Shown: one piece after another, positions 24,701 through 37,865 of the stretch
Layout: each line of letters opens with the position of its first letter
How positions within the stretch are numbered: the first letter of the stretch is position 1
Source of the DNA: Apostichopus japonicus
Taxonomy: Eukaryota; Echinodermata; Holothuroidea; Aspidochirotida; Stichopodidae
Direction of reading: 5' to 3'
NCBI RefSeq assembly: GCF_037975245.1
Contig: NC_092572.1
Coordinates: forward strand, 32,585,989-32,649,988
DNA: 64,000 nt
The notes under the pieces: model-generated
The model's input: only the letters and a program-made list of their open reading frames with translations
The model's database searches: none
What the model was told of the DNA's origin: nothing
Translations under genes and position numbers: made by a program

Positions 24701-27700
24701 CATTTGATTAATCGGTATCGTAAATTCGTTTTATCGGTATCGCACAATCGATTTATCGGTACCGCATATCGATTAATCGGTATCGCACATTCGATTTATC
24801 GGTATCGTAAATTCAATTTATCGGTATCGCGCATTCGATTTGTCGGTATCGCACATTCGACTTATCGGTATCGCGCATTCGATTTGTCGGTATCGCACAA
24901 TCGACTTATCGGTACCGCACATTCGATTTATCGGTACCGCATATCGATTTATTAGTGTCGCACATTCGATTAACCGGTATCGCATTTTCGAATTATCGGT
25001 ATCGCACGTTCTATTTATCAGTATCGCACGTTCGATTTATCGTTACCGCACATTCGATTTATCGGTACCGCACATTCGATTTATCGGTACCGCACTATCG
25101 ATTTATTAGTACCGCACATTCGATTTATCGGTATCGCACGTTCGATTTATCGGTACTGCACTTTCTATTTATCGGTACCGCACATTCGATTAATCGGTAT
25201 CCTAAATTCGATCAATCGGTATCGCACAATCGAATAATGGGTACCGCACATTCGATTTATCGGTATCGTTAATTCATTTTTATCGGTATCACGCATTCTA
25301 TTTATCGGTCCCGCACAATCGATTTATCGGTTATGCATTTGATTAATCGGTATCGTAAATTCGTTTTATCGGTATTGCACTTTCGATTTATCGTTACCGC
25401 ACATTCGATTTATCGGTACCGCACTATCGATTTATTAGTACCGCAGATTCGATTAATCGGTATCGCAAGTTCGATTTATCAGTACCGCACTTTCTATTTA
25501 TCGGTACCGCAGATTCCATTAATCGTATCGTAAATTCGATTAGCGTTATGGCACATTCGATTTATCGGTATCGCACATTCGATTCATCGGTATCACACTT
25601 TCTATTTATCGGTCCCGCACAATCGATTTATCGGTCTCTTACATTCGATTTATCGGTACCGCACAATCGATATATCGATACCCCATATACGATAAATCGG
25701 TACCGCACAATCGAGTTATCGGTAGCGCACATTCGATTTATCGGTACCGCACATTAAGTAAATGGGTATCGCACATTCGATTTATCGGTCTCGCACAATC
25801 GATTTATCGTTACCGCATTTGATTAATCGGTATCGTAAATTCGTTTTATCGGTATCGCACAATCGATTTATCGGTACCGCATATCGATTAATCGGTATCG
25901 CACATTCGATTAATCGGTATCGCACGTTTGATTTATCGGTATCACACGTTTGATTTTTCGGTACCGCACAATCGATTTATCGGTCTCGCACATTCGATTT
26001 ATCGGTACCGCACAATCGATTTATCGGTACCGCATTTGATTTCACGGTATCGTAAATTCGATTTATCGGTATTGCACTTTCGATTTATCGGTATCGCACG
26101 TTTCATTTATCGGTACCGCATTTGATTAATCGGTATCGTAAATTCGTTTTATCGGTATCGCACAATCGATTTATCGGTACCGCATATCGATTAATCGGTA
26201 TCGCACATTCGATTAATCGGTATCGCACGTTTGATTTATCGGTATCGCACGTTTGATTTTTCGGTACCGCACAATCGATTTATCGGTCTCGCACATTCGA
26301 TTTATCGGTACCGCACAATCGATTTATCGGTACCGCATTTGATTTCACGGTATCGTAAATTCGATTTATCGGTATTGCACTTTCGATTTATCGGTATCGC
26401 ACGTTTCATTTATCGGTACCGCACGTTCGATTTGTCGGTACCGCACTTACTATTTATCGGTTTCGCATATTCGATTTATTGGTATCGCACATTCGATTTA
26501 TCGGTATCGCACATTCGATTTATCGGTCTCGCACATTCGATTTATCGGTACCGCACAATCGATTTATCGGTACCGCATTTGATTTCACGGTATCGTAAAT
26601 TCGATTTATCGGTATTGCACTTTCGATTTATCGGTATCGCACGTTTCATTTATCGGTACCGCACGTTCGATTAATCGGTACCGCACTTACTATTTATCGG
26701 TTTCGCATATTCGATTTATTGGTATCGCACATTCGATTTATCGGTATCGCACATTCGATTTATCGGTACCGCACTTTCATTTGATCGGCTCGGCACAATC
26801 TATTTATCGGTACCGCACAATTGATTCATCGGTACTGTACATTCGATTTATCGGTATCGTAAATTCAATTTATTGGTATCGCGCATTTGATTAATCGGTA
26901 TCGCACATTCGATTTATCGGTATCGCACTTTCGATTTATCGGTACCGCACTTTCATTTGATCCGTACGGCACAATCGATTTATCGGTACCGCATAATCGA
27001 TATATAGGTACAGCACAATGGATTTATCAGTACCGCACATTCGATTAATCGGTACCGCACAATCGATTTATCGGTCTCGCACAATCGATTTATCGGTACC
27101 GCACGTTCGATTTATCGGTACCGCATATTCGATAAATCTGTACCGCACAATCGAATTATCGGTACTGCATATTCGATTTATCGGTAACGTAAATTCATTT
27201 TATCCGTATCGCGCATCCGATTTATCGGTCTCGCATATTCGATTTATCGGTACCGCACAATCGATTTATCGGTACCGCATATTCGATAAATCTGTACCTT
27301 AAATTCGATTTATCGTTATCACACATTCGATTTTTCGGTACCGCACATACTATTTATCGGTACCGCACATTCGATTTATCGGTATTCTATTCAATTAATT
27401 GGTATTCGATTCAATTAATCGGTATCGCAGGTTCGATTTATCGGTACCGCACATTCTATTTATCGGTACCGCACATTTGATTTATCGGTACAGCACATTC
27501 GATTTATCGGTATCGCACATTTGATTTATTGGTACCGCACAATCGATTTATCGGTACCGCACAATCGATTTATCGGTACAGCACAATCGATTTATTTGTA
27601 CCGCACATTCTATTAATCGGTATCGCACTTTTGATTTATCGGTACCGCACTTCTATTTATCGGTACCGCACATTTGATTTATCGGTACAGCACATTCGAT

Positions 27701-28712
27701 TTATCGGTATCGCACATTTGATTTATTGGTACCGCACAATCGATTTATCGGTACCGCACAATCGATTTATCGGTACAGCACAATCGATTTATTTGTACCG
27801 CACATTCTATTAATCGGTATCGCACTTTTGATTTATCGGTACCGCACTTCTATTTATCGGTACCGCACATTCGATTCATCGGTATCGTAAACTCGATTTA
27901 TCGTTATCGCACATTCGATTTATCGGTATCGCACATTTGATTTATTGGTACCGCACAATCGATTTATCGGTACCGCACAATCGATTTATCGGTACCGCAC
28001 AATCGATTTATCGGTACCGCACAATCGATTTATTTGTACCGCACATTCTATTAATCGGTATCGCACTTTCGATTTATCGGTACCGCACTTTCTATTTATC
28101 GGTACCGCACATTCGATTCATCGGTATCGTAAATTCGATTTATCGTTATCGCACATTTGATTTATCGGTATCGCACATTTGATTTATCGGTACCGCAGAT
28201 TCGATTAATCGGTATCGCACGTTCGATTGATCGGTACCGATAATTCGATTGATCGGTACCGCACAATCGAATTATCGGTCTCGCACATTCGATTTATCGG
28301 TACCGCACAATCGATTTATCGGTACCGCATATTCGATAAATCTGTACCGCACAATCGAATTATCGGTACCGCATATTCGATTTATCGGTATCGTAATTTC
28401 GTTTTATAGGTATTGCACATTCGATTTATCGGTCTCGCACATTCGAATTATCGGTACCGCACCATCGATTTATCGGTACCGCATATTCGATAAATCTGTA
28501 CCGCACAATCGAATTATCGATACCGCATATTCGATTTATCGGTATCGTAAATTCATTTTATCGGTATCGCGCATTCGATTTATCGGTCGAAAACACACAA
28601 TCGATTTATCGGCACCGCATTTGATTTATCGGTACCGTAAATTCGATTTATCGGTATTGCACTTACGATTTATCGTTATCGCACATTCGATTTATCGGTA
28701 CCGCACATTCGA
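18776..28712. repeat. 22-bp minisatellite array, segment 3
   Basis: About 450 copies of the same 22-bp unit, starting immediately after the LINE tail and ending at CACATTCGAT (28712), where unique sequence begins. Several higher-order blocks recur: a block with TTCGTTTTATCGG and a following CATATCGATTAATCGG appears near 21750, 22630, 24730, 25850 and 26150. A block with GATTTCACGGTATCG appears near 26038, 26340 and 26580, and one with GATTTATTTGTACCGC appears near 27590, 27785 and 28025. Plus-strand open frames of 60-160 codons result from the lack of stops in the unit and end wherever the ATTAAT variant puts TAA in frame. No gene is supported. Confidence 0.97.
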
Positions 28713-30539
28713 TGACGGTCCGTTGTAGATCCACCGTCTTGAGTTGTGTTGTAAATTGCAGGTCAAGCGTCATTTCAGTCAGCAGAGGTCAGCAAGTGAA
28801 AGTCTTTTAATTAATAACTGATATCGTAAGGTATCCATGTCTACCATACGCTATATGTAGCGCCAATTTTAAGTACAATAAATCCCGAAGTGAAGGTGAT
28901 ATGTTTTCTTTAAATCCATCATCAACTCTACAAGATATTTTCGATGTTCATTCTTATTTGCATAAACCTCGTATGCATTACAACCGTAATGGTTCAGTAC
29001 AAGAACGGTTATCGTTTTTGCTTTTTGTTGGTTTGTTGGTGAGACATTTGATCTAAGAATGGAGATGAAATTCCCTCAAACTTTAAGTGGAAAATCCAAC
29101 CTCCTGCAGATCGTGTTGGAATAAAATATGACTTAAGGAAATACAAAATCGGTTTTACTTTTTTGTTGCGTACTAAAGATTTATTGTATAATACAGTATT
29201 TGCCCCCCCCCCCCCTACAAACAATATGCAATAGACATATAACAATAATTAGTCTCATTTTGAGCAACAAGGACGGTTATGGGGGGAGGGGGGGGGGGGG
29301 TTGGGGGTGACTGTATCAATCAATTATAGAAGAACCAAAGGTGGAAAAGATAGGGGTGTGGTCAATGTTTGACCGTCTTCTTTCTTCAACGTCCGTCATC
29401 CCCTCCATAGCTCTCATCATGCCATCCATACTGGTCCCCTCCCTTCCTTATCATCGTCCCCTTCAAATACAGGTTATCGTGACTATGTATAAGCAGGGAG
29501 TTGTTATGGAAAGCTGCCCAACAAAACCCAAAAGGGTAATATAATGGAGGTGCTGCAGGCAAGGCTATCTGAACACATCATGTTTCGTTAGACATCATAT
29601 GAGAACGCTGCACTGACCTCACCAGAATACGTCAGGCAATTTGATTAACGGGATAATGTACTACAAATTTGAAATGTTCATTTTAATACAAACAAATGGG
29701 AACATGAATAGATCCATTCCCATTCCTCTTACTTGTATGTTGTTACCTATTGGAATCACAAGGGCCTGCACGTAACCATATAAAGAAACCCACTGAAGCT
29801 TTCAATAATTTTGCATATCATAAACGCAATAATCTTAAACAGTTTTGAACGTATATGATCCGGGGGATAAAGGAATTAAAAGGATTTGTTCATGTTTATG
29901 AGAACTACATACTTTAGGGAGTTACCAGTGTGTGACCGTAATGTGGTTACCACGAGGTCACTGCTTTGAAACTCATTCTAGCCCAAATTTGAAAATCATA
30001 CTCTTTAATTTCTGTTCAAGATTTAATACGTTTACATCATGTCACACCTATATATCTTTTAAGTGGATGTCAATTTTAACTGTCAAATGTCGCATTCAGA
30101 TTGTCACAGAATTGACGTAGTGACACAGGAAATCCTTAAAACCCAATAATGTGGACTAGAATGTTGACGAGGGCAAGAGCCTTACCACGAAGAACATTAT
30201 TTTCGCAGGCGCCCAACAAGCGATCTGATCGGTCCCCCCCCCCTCCCCCAACTCCCTTACTTTGATATGGATTTCCAAATTACCGACCCGAATAAACTAT
30301 CGCAAAACGTAATTTAATACTATTGTGGATTGAAGATTTCCCAATAGGATAACATTTAAATATAAATAATTAGTTTTATACAAGTTTACACAATTTGGAG
30401 TTGTAACATTAAAATAACTCTATTAATACTTTTTAAGGTATTTGGTTTCTTAACAGCAGCTATGTACAGAATATAGGCTACAATAATCTATATACAAATA
30501 GTAGTTTTAATAAATATGCTTCTTTCATTATATGGAAAT
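28713..30539. other. Unrecognised non-coding stretch with G/C homopolymers
   Basis: Unique-looking sequence with no recognisable gene. A 12-base C run lies near 29203 and a long G-rich tract at 29281-29310. A further C run is at about 30234. Short open frames show no domain. Nothing else is seen. Confidence 0.6.
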
Positions 30540-31160
30540 CTCTCTTGATGCTATCAATCGCGAATCTGTTTTCCTGCCATCAAAACGCGAATCAATGTTG
30601 ATGATATCAAACTCGATTATATGTTGATGATATCAAACTCCATTCTATGTTGATACTTTCATATCCTCATCTATGTTAATGTGATCAAACTCCAATATAT
30701 ATTGATGTTATTGTTCGTGAATATAATTTTCTATCTAAGGTATACGCGAGTCCCTGTTCATGCTATCATACGCGGATCTTTGTTGATGCTATCAACCGTA
30801 AACTTATGTTGATGTTATCAAACGTAAACCTCCATTGTATCATACAAGAACATATGATGCTACTGAACACGTATCTCTGTCAATATGTAACACATCGTAA
30901 CACTAATCTGTACCGATCCTATTGCACCAGGCGAATCTCTATTGTTCGTACAGTAAACGCGAAGCTTTGTTGATCCTATCGTTATTCGTTGATCCAATAT
31001 TACGCTATTTTTTTGTTAATCATATAGAGACGCGAATTTCCATTGATCTTAATGTACACAAATTTATGTTGAACCTTTTGCAATATTTCGTTGAAAACCA
31101 ACTCTCAACTATGTCCAGGTTTCACGGTTTCTGTTATATGAGTTAATGCATGTTGATTTC
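30540..31160. repeat. Degenerate short tandem repeat (TGTTGATGATATCAAAC type)
   Basis: About 15 diverged copies of a roughly 30-bp phrase, TGTTGATGCTATCAAACGC followed by GAATCTA, are spread over 620 bp. The clearest copies are at about 30545-30660 and 30780-30830. Divergence is high and spacing varies, so this is an old array. No coding frame or inverted repeat explains it. Confidence 0.65.
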
Positions 31161-31812
31161 ATTCCTATCTGGCAACGAGTAAACTGCTCAAGTTGCTCAC
31201 ATGGCGTGCCAGTAAATATTTACTGAAAAACAACTCTTAAGATCCGAATTTTCAAACCTTATTTAAATACTTAGCTCGACCGCACTCAATGCTTCATATA
31301 CACTAGGAAAAGTACAACACTATAGAATATTTTTTTTATATTGAAATTGTTTACCAACTGTACAATAGTCCATGTACTAAATATTTGGTTAGTACCATTA
31401 TTTGATAGGAGTCACGTAAGTTGATCTGTTCAAAACAAAAACGGATAGGATCTGTAACAAACACTACTGCTTGTACGGCAGAAGACATATTAGAAACACA
31501 CGCATTTGTTTATGTATACTGATATGAAGTTCTCATTAGACTATTATAATAAATATTATATGCCAACCTAACGCATTACGAGTAGAACCGCTATGGCAAA
31601 TATTACAAGTGAAGATTACTGTAAATGTATGTGGGCCTGACGTTTCGATCTTAGCAGGCTCTGCTCCACCCCCCGCCCCTCCCCTTCTTGTCACCCGTCT
31701 TCTCGTAGCTCTCTTCCAATTTTTCCTCTACATTTTTAAGCAGTTTGATAACAGTTTTGTATTATTTTACGTAACGAATTAATCAGGTCTCACATCCGGA
31801 GTCTATGAATGC
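31161..31812. other. Non-coding stretch, nothing recognised
   Basis: AT-rich sequence with one pyrimidine-rich block near 31668-31710. I see no gene, repeat or RNA in it. It ends at the TA that precedes the inverted terminus of the next element. Confidence 0.5.
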
Positions 31813-31993
31813 TACACTCTAAAAACTGAAGTGCTAATTTAGTAGCTCCAACACGGTGCTAGTCATCAATTAGCACTTTAAGAGCTAGTATCTAAACCTT
31901 CAAGTGTTAAATAACTTGCACCATACCAAAGTGCTATCGCCGTAGTTGTGATGCACTGCACTTATTAAGTGCTGAAAGTTTCGTATTAACTTT

Positions 31994-32107
31994 TGATTGG
32001 CTGAAGGCGGTGACGTCAGTAACATGCAACAACGCTATTGGTTATAACCAAATAGTTGCATATCGCATCGCTAGACGTGACAACTGACGAACGTTCCAAC
32101 GGCAGAC
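31994..32107 (+). promoter_or_regulatory. Promoter-like CCAAT/CRE cluster with first-exon donor
   Basis: Two inverted CCAAT boxes (ATTGG at 31994 and 32037) flank a full CRE palindrome TGACGTCA at 32011-32018, within 50 bp. About 60 bp further on, a consensus donor GTAAGT begins at 32108, so 32060-32107 could be a non-coding first exon of the gene at 33253-35628. The cluster lies just inside the left subterminal repeats of the 5.26-kb unit. No TATA box is seen. This is motif-based only. Confidence 0.35.
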
Positions 32108-33252
32108 GTAAGTTTCTGAATTGAAATCTGTGAATATTCTCCAGAGTAAGGAAATTTTGAACGCTGATATGGCGACCTTTAATGAAATTTGAGTGATCAT
32201 TCATGTTTTCAATAACCTAGCTTTGCTGATGACGTCGGGAATTCTCTTGAAATAATTGCTCTGTCGACGTCTTAGTGATGGTAGCCTACCACTGATTTCA
32301 TAGGTCTATTCACGTATGTAAATGCCAAATGCGCTCTGATATAACATTAGGCTATGCCAAGTTTATGATTGGGCGTTTATAGGCCTAGCCTACCTCCTTA
32401 TTGTAACATTTATAAGGCCTAACTTTATGGCCGCCAATGGGTGATTCGATTGAGGTGTGCTACTGGTACTACAGTTTACTATGTTTGCACAAATGGCCAT
32501 CACACAGTCTTAACGTATAAGAGAGGCAGGCCCAATGCAATAAGTATTGGTATTGGTTTAGGCCTATATGCCAATGCCTAAAGAATACGAGCCGATGGCC
32601 GCTACACGACCACAAGAAAACGTTTAGGAAGGCCTGCCAACCCATATTACGCTTTGAATTTGTGGTAGCCTAGCCTAGGCCTAACAGTATTGTGGTAACA
32701 GGCCTAACGTTGGTGTTGTTAATGTTACTTTGCAGTGTAAGGTCTGTGTATGATTGCCGACGACAAAATGAAGTAGCCTACAAAGTACAAGTACAAACCA
32801 TACTTCACAGTCATTCTCATACATTATTCAGGTTTAAAGAAAAATTAAAGTTAATGTAAACATAAAATAATGATCAGAGTAATTGTATACATCCTATTCT
32901 TATTTGACCTTGATAGTGTTTCCCATAATTCATGCATCGCTTAATGTTGTGTACCCTAATGTTTGCCTTGTTTGCACCTATCAAGGAAGGCCTACTATAG
33001 GTATGTTTTCCTTTTGAAATGATGACTCCCAATGTAAATATGCTTCATTTAAGATGTTCTGTCATGAAAAGTGAAAGAATATAGGTAGGCTAAATTTTCC
33101 AATTAATTTGAAACAAATTTTTGTGAAACTTTAAACATGCTTTTTTTGGATCAAATCTGTTTATAGACTCAAGCTTTTGCAGAAAAATGAAAGAAACCTG
33201 ACATGTTTTGGGATTCATCGCATGTTTTCTTGTTTTATTCTTGTACTTGTAG

Positions 33253-35628
33253 ATTTCGCAAGACTTTGAGCAGATGTATGGAGATCAGGTCGCCAATAAC
33301 TTTTTGATGAAATGTGGGGAACATTCCCGCCTCATTTGGAAGTACATAGCATGTAGTACCAACTCAGCTCTGCGGGACCTTCAGTTTGAATTTGAAGAAA
33401 CAGAAAATTCTGAGGGTATGTTTAAAAAAAGTGCTAACATTTTGTACTCATGTGACTCTCATTGTGCAAGTTCAGTCAAGTTTTCTGTAGTGAATATTTG
33501 GTATGTTAGCTCTATAAAAGACTGCTATAGGTAAAATCATGTACAAAAAAGTGGCAATGCTGTTAACAGATTGTCTGGTACCCAACTTTCTTTAAACATA
33601 CATGGAAGAAATGAATGAAAGTGATTAAACTGAAACTGAATTACATTCCAATCTAGATTTTGAAGAAGACTTAAGTTCTGACACCATCGAAGCTGGTGGG
33701 AGTTTATATGATTGGTGGGCATCTACATGTCTAACGATAGTTCATTAAGTGGTATTATCTCCTGCAGTCTTATGTGAATTTTCAAGTACTGAAGCTAACT
33801 TGGCTAAACTGATCCATGGGAGGGGACCCATCACAAATGTATCCAAAAATTGAGGTCAAAGAGATCATTTAAGTGTCAATTCAGGCTGCAGCGTGTGAAT
33901 CAAAAATAGCCAGATCATTATCAGATTGCTCGCAAATTGTTGAAATCAGTGGATTAAAACTTGTATCCAGATTTCAGATCAAAGGTTATAACTATTGGGT
34001 CTAAATTTGTAGCCAGTTCTTAGGCCCATGCACTAAAATTGACTAAGCTGGCAATCCTGTTCAGTTTTGCTTTAATTCCAGCTGTGGAGTAAGGGTAAAC
34101 TGAAGGAAATTTGTTTCTTGAGCCACGTACTGTTAAAGCGCTGTGGGTGGAGGGGTGTGTTATTATTCTAGAAACATTCTAGAACCAATGTTGTAGGTCT
34201 GGTGGTGTAGGGTTGTACCTGTATAGCCACTTGCTTGGTTCATTAATTGATACAAGTTACTGTACCACTTGATGCCTTAGTTTCCTCCATCCAAAAGTGT
34301 ATTCAATAAGCAAAAGTATTAATTTCCTGGCCTAACCAATTTCAATTATAGAAGCATCCCAGAAATCCTTTCAGTCTTTCACCTTATTTATTTTAGTGAC
34401 TTTGAAAAGACCTATGACTGTGAAATTGACACAGGCCTTTGTAATTTGGGTTCAGTGGACATAAAAGTATATCAGAATAATGTTTTTTTTTATCTTGGCT
34501 ATATGTAATTTGTATATTGCAATTTCTAGAGCAAGTAGTAGGAACAAACAGTTACTAACTGACACGTCACACTATTTTGTTGACATATACATCTGTTTTG
34601 TTGAGATATGTAATCTGTTTTTATGTTTTTCATTATTAAGAAACTTTTTATTTTCTTCTTTAGAACATGCATCCATGTACGGTCTGTTTGCTTTGGTTCA
34701 CCTATTGCCGTCTTTCAACACAAGGAAAAGTGGAAAATGCAGTCGAGATGACAATGTCCGTTTCTTCATCGCCTGACAACCAGTAAGTTGTTTTGTGTGT
34801 TGAGTGGGAAAGATCTGCCAAAATTCACGCAGAGTGATCATTCTTTAGCCATTTGAGCCTAGGGGATATTGGTGCTGACATTCTGTCCTCTAGGCCTCAG
34901 CCCCTTGGCTCAATCTGCGCTGGGCGGTCCAGGTAGGTGCTCTTATTAAATGTGTCTTTCCTTCAGGAGATAAGAGTCAACCACATAAAACTATCTGATA
35001 CAGATGTGGGTCAATGTAGACTATTCTGTACCTGAGCCAGATAATCCTTTATTATATATCAAGTTATACCTGAATATCTTTTTAGCTGGTTAGATATTAA
35101 CATGGATTTTATATTTGGTTAAAATATGGCACTAGCCAGGCAGCAGTTCAGGCAAGATACATAATAGTACGGTAAGTGATGCAAGCAGGATGTGAACCAA
35201 TTGTCACCCGGACTAGTTGAAGTTTTCAGAGGTTACTAGAGAAATTGGCACTATTTTGGAAATTAATGCTTGCTTAATTTATTTTCTTCTTAGATCGGCA
35301 CAAATGTGGAAGAATATGCAAAGAAAAGCCAACTCAGCAGAAAACAGCCACACCTCCTGGCCATTGGAAGCAATGTGACTGACTTGCAGCAGTTTTTTTT
35401 GTAGTTCTGGATGGAGTTGCCCTACCTGTTTCCAGGCAAGCATGTGGAATTGTAGCAGCTACAGATATTTTAATGAAAGTTCATTATGTTTTTAATGTAG
35501 CATATGCGGTGCAGCTCACAGATTTCTACACCTTTATCCAAACTGTGTTGTATGGCATACCCCTATCAGGTCAAAAGATAAGTAATCATGTTAAGGAGAT
35601 AAGGATTGCTTTGCAAAATGTGGAGTAG
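33253..35628 (+). pseudogene. Spliced gene of uncharacterised metazoan family, decayed
   Basis: Three exons are read from splice motifs and phase. Exon A is 33253-33415 (acceptor TTGTAG, donor GTATGT), with SQDFEQMYGDQVANNF. Exon B is 34664-34784 (acceptor CTTTAG, donor GTAAGT), with MYGLFALVHLLPSF and DDNVRFFI. Exon C is 35294-35628 (acceptor TCTTAG), with GTNVEEYAKKS, QPHLLAIGS, VLDGVALPV, KVHYVFNVAY and FYTFIQTVLYG, ending at TAG 35626. The phases of A, B and C agree. Lesions are a TGA three codons before the end of exon B and an out-of-frame T run (TTTTTTTT, about 35391-35399) in exon C. The C-terminal pattern resembles a widespread family of uncharacterised fish and cnidarian proteins, as far as I remember; its function is unknown. 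Earlier exons were not found. Confidence 0.62.
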
Positions 35629-37865
35629 AGACTGTTCACAGTTTAGTTTAAAAGCATTAAGGAAAGTTTGTTGCAAGCATGTCTTAAAATTTATTCGTTT
35701 TAATTACTAGCATTACAGTAATCTCTTTCAAGATTTCTCTTAACGTTTCTTAAGTTACAATGGCCATTTTGTAGTAGAAAAACATGCCGTATGTTTTTAC
35801 TTTGGGATCAATGTTTCAATTCTAGTAATCCTTTAGAGCTCAGTATGTACGTACCTATTATATAAAGTGTAGTTGGATTTTTGACATTAACAGAAATATA
35901 AGGCCTACAACACAGGGTTAACAAATACAAAACTGAACACTAGACAACTTAGACCCACATATATCTCTAAAATCATCTCCAGATGAACCTGGTTATGATG
36001 GATAAACTCAGGTTTTGACCAGTTATTCAGGTTGTACAGTTGATGATTTAAGTTTGGGCTTATAAAAATGGGAGGGATACTGCTTGCACCAGATCTCAGC
36101 CACAGCCACTCACACAAATTACTCATTAGTAATTAATGACTCACAATATGTCAGGTACTTGCTCGCCCTTCGGGAGCGTAGGTTTACCTAACTTAGTCTT
36201 GATTGGGTGTTGTCACTGTTAATTTTATCATGTTTTAAAACATTCATTCAGACTGTTAGATGTTATTCAGTGTTATGTTTCAGTTTAATTTTGCCCCATT
36301 TGGGGATCAAGTTGGTGTTATTTTCATTTGACATCATTAAAAGAGTGGAGTGAATAGGTTTGAAGGTGTTGTCCAAAATAAGGGACCATGAGAACAAAGC
36401 CTCATTGGGTGGTCAAAAATGTTTTTTTTTTAAATTTAATTTTTGTCCAATCTGAGATCTTTTCCAGTTGGAATCTGGATTTTACTGGATTTTAGGGGTG
36501 TATAGTCCCATCTCCTGTAAATATCACTTGGTACTAATACAGAAAATTAATATCATGTTTGAAAATTGTAACATCCATGGCTAAATGTAAACATAAAGTT
36601 AGGCTAGAACACTATGCATGGATATACTCTATCACTTCTGGTCAACAGCCTTAAATTTTTATATTAACCAAAGGGTTTAGCTGAGACACTTAAGCTAATC
36701 CGTCTACACTATAAGTCTAACTTATGAATTTTTATTTCTCAAGTACAGGAAGCAATAAAAGGAAGAAAGAAAAGAAAAAATGTGTTCCTTTTATTTCAGT
36801 CAGGAGATGCTGTGTTTTGACCTATGCATTCCATATTTTGCAAGTGATACAGATTAATTAGGATTTGCACTTACAGGTGCTATATTTGCTCTTTCCAGTG
36901 CTGGTGGTAGCACTTAAAGTGCGGGACTGTTGTAGCACTTTTCAGGTGCTTGTATAGTTAGCACCTTTGAGAGTGCTGTTTATAGCACTTAGGGTGCTGT
37001 CCCTCTCAGGGCTCTTGGGAAGTGCTGTAAAATAGCACTCTATATGCTGTTTTCAGCACTTTGGTTTTTAGAGTGTAAGTTCCTCGATGACGCCCTTATT
37101 TCGTTTCGGAAGACACATTTAATCCTAAAGTTTTGATTTCGTTTGGACATTTTGTTTGGACATCTTGCTCGGATATTTGCACTACTGTACAGAATCATAT
37201 TCGACTTATTTGTCAGATCACATGGAGATTACGATGTTGCCATGAAAGATATTACAGCAAACGAGATTTAAGATTCACCGGACCATATACTCTAGTCTTG
37301 TCGTAGACATTAGAACTACACTTCTTGTGTTACCTTCCTTGTGATAAGAACATTCACTTGCATCACATGACCATTTTCATCCGCCTCCTAAGATTCTGGA
37401 AATTTGGATAAATTGGACATGCGCATACTATCCGTGGAAAGAGCGGCAGTACGTGTTACTAGACGGGCGCGATTCCCGGCTTATCGTCCGCCTGGTCCGG
37501 CTGTTAAGTGTTGCTCTGGAATAGCCTCTTGGGCGTTGTTTGGCTGGTAGGAAAGGACAGAGGGCGGCCTGAAACTCTCGGCGGAACTTAGCTGTTGGAA
37601 ACAAAATGGTATATTCGATATATGCTTCGAATTAATATGTTTCAGATCAAGACCGCATTCATCTGCATTTACAGGTTAAGGCCGTGAATACCAGATTTTG
37701 TACAACGTAAACGAAGTGCTTTCGATTTTCACTGGAATGCGCCCTAATTCCAATTAAAGACATTGTCTAAGATCTTCATACAATGGATTTTGCATAATCA
37801 TTTTAGTGTAGACTTCAACTGTGTCATCATTTCACCAGATGGGACAGTTTTGTTCTATACTGTAC

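Larger units (their letters stand above)
31815..37075 (+). mobile_element. 5.26-kb TIR-bounded unit carrying a decayed gene
   Basis: The left end CACTCTAAAAACTGAAGTGC (31815) is matched by the inverted right end CACTCTAAAAACCAAAGTGC (read from 37075), two mismatches in 20. Both ends are bordered by TA (31813-31814 and 37076-37077), fitting a 2-bp target duplication. Clusters of AGTGCT and AGCACT in both orientations fill about 170 bp inside the left end and 220 bp inside the right end, a subterminal-repeat layout known in CACTA/CMC-type DNA transposons, as is the CAC terminus. No transposase is seen. A spliced, damaged gene of unknown function lies in the middle, with a promoter-like region near its left end. 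The superfamily assignment is tentative. Confidence 0.68.
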
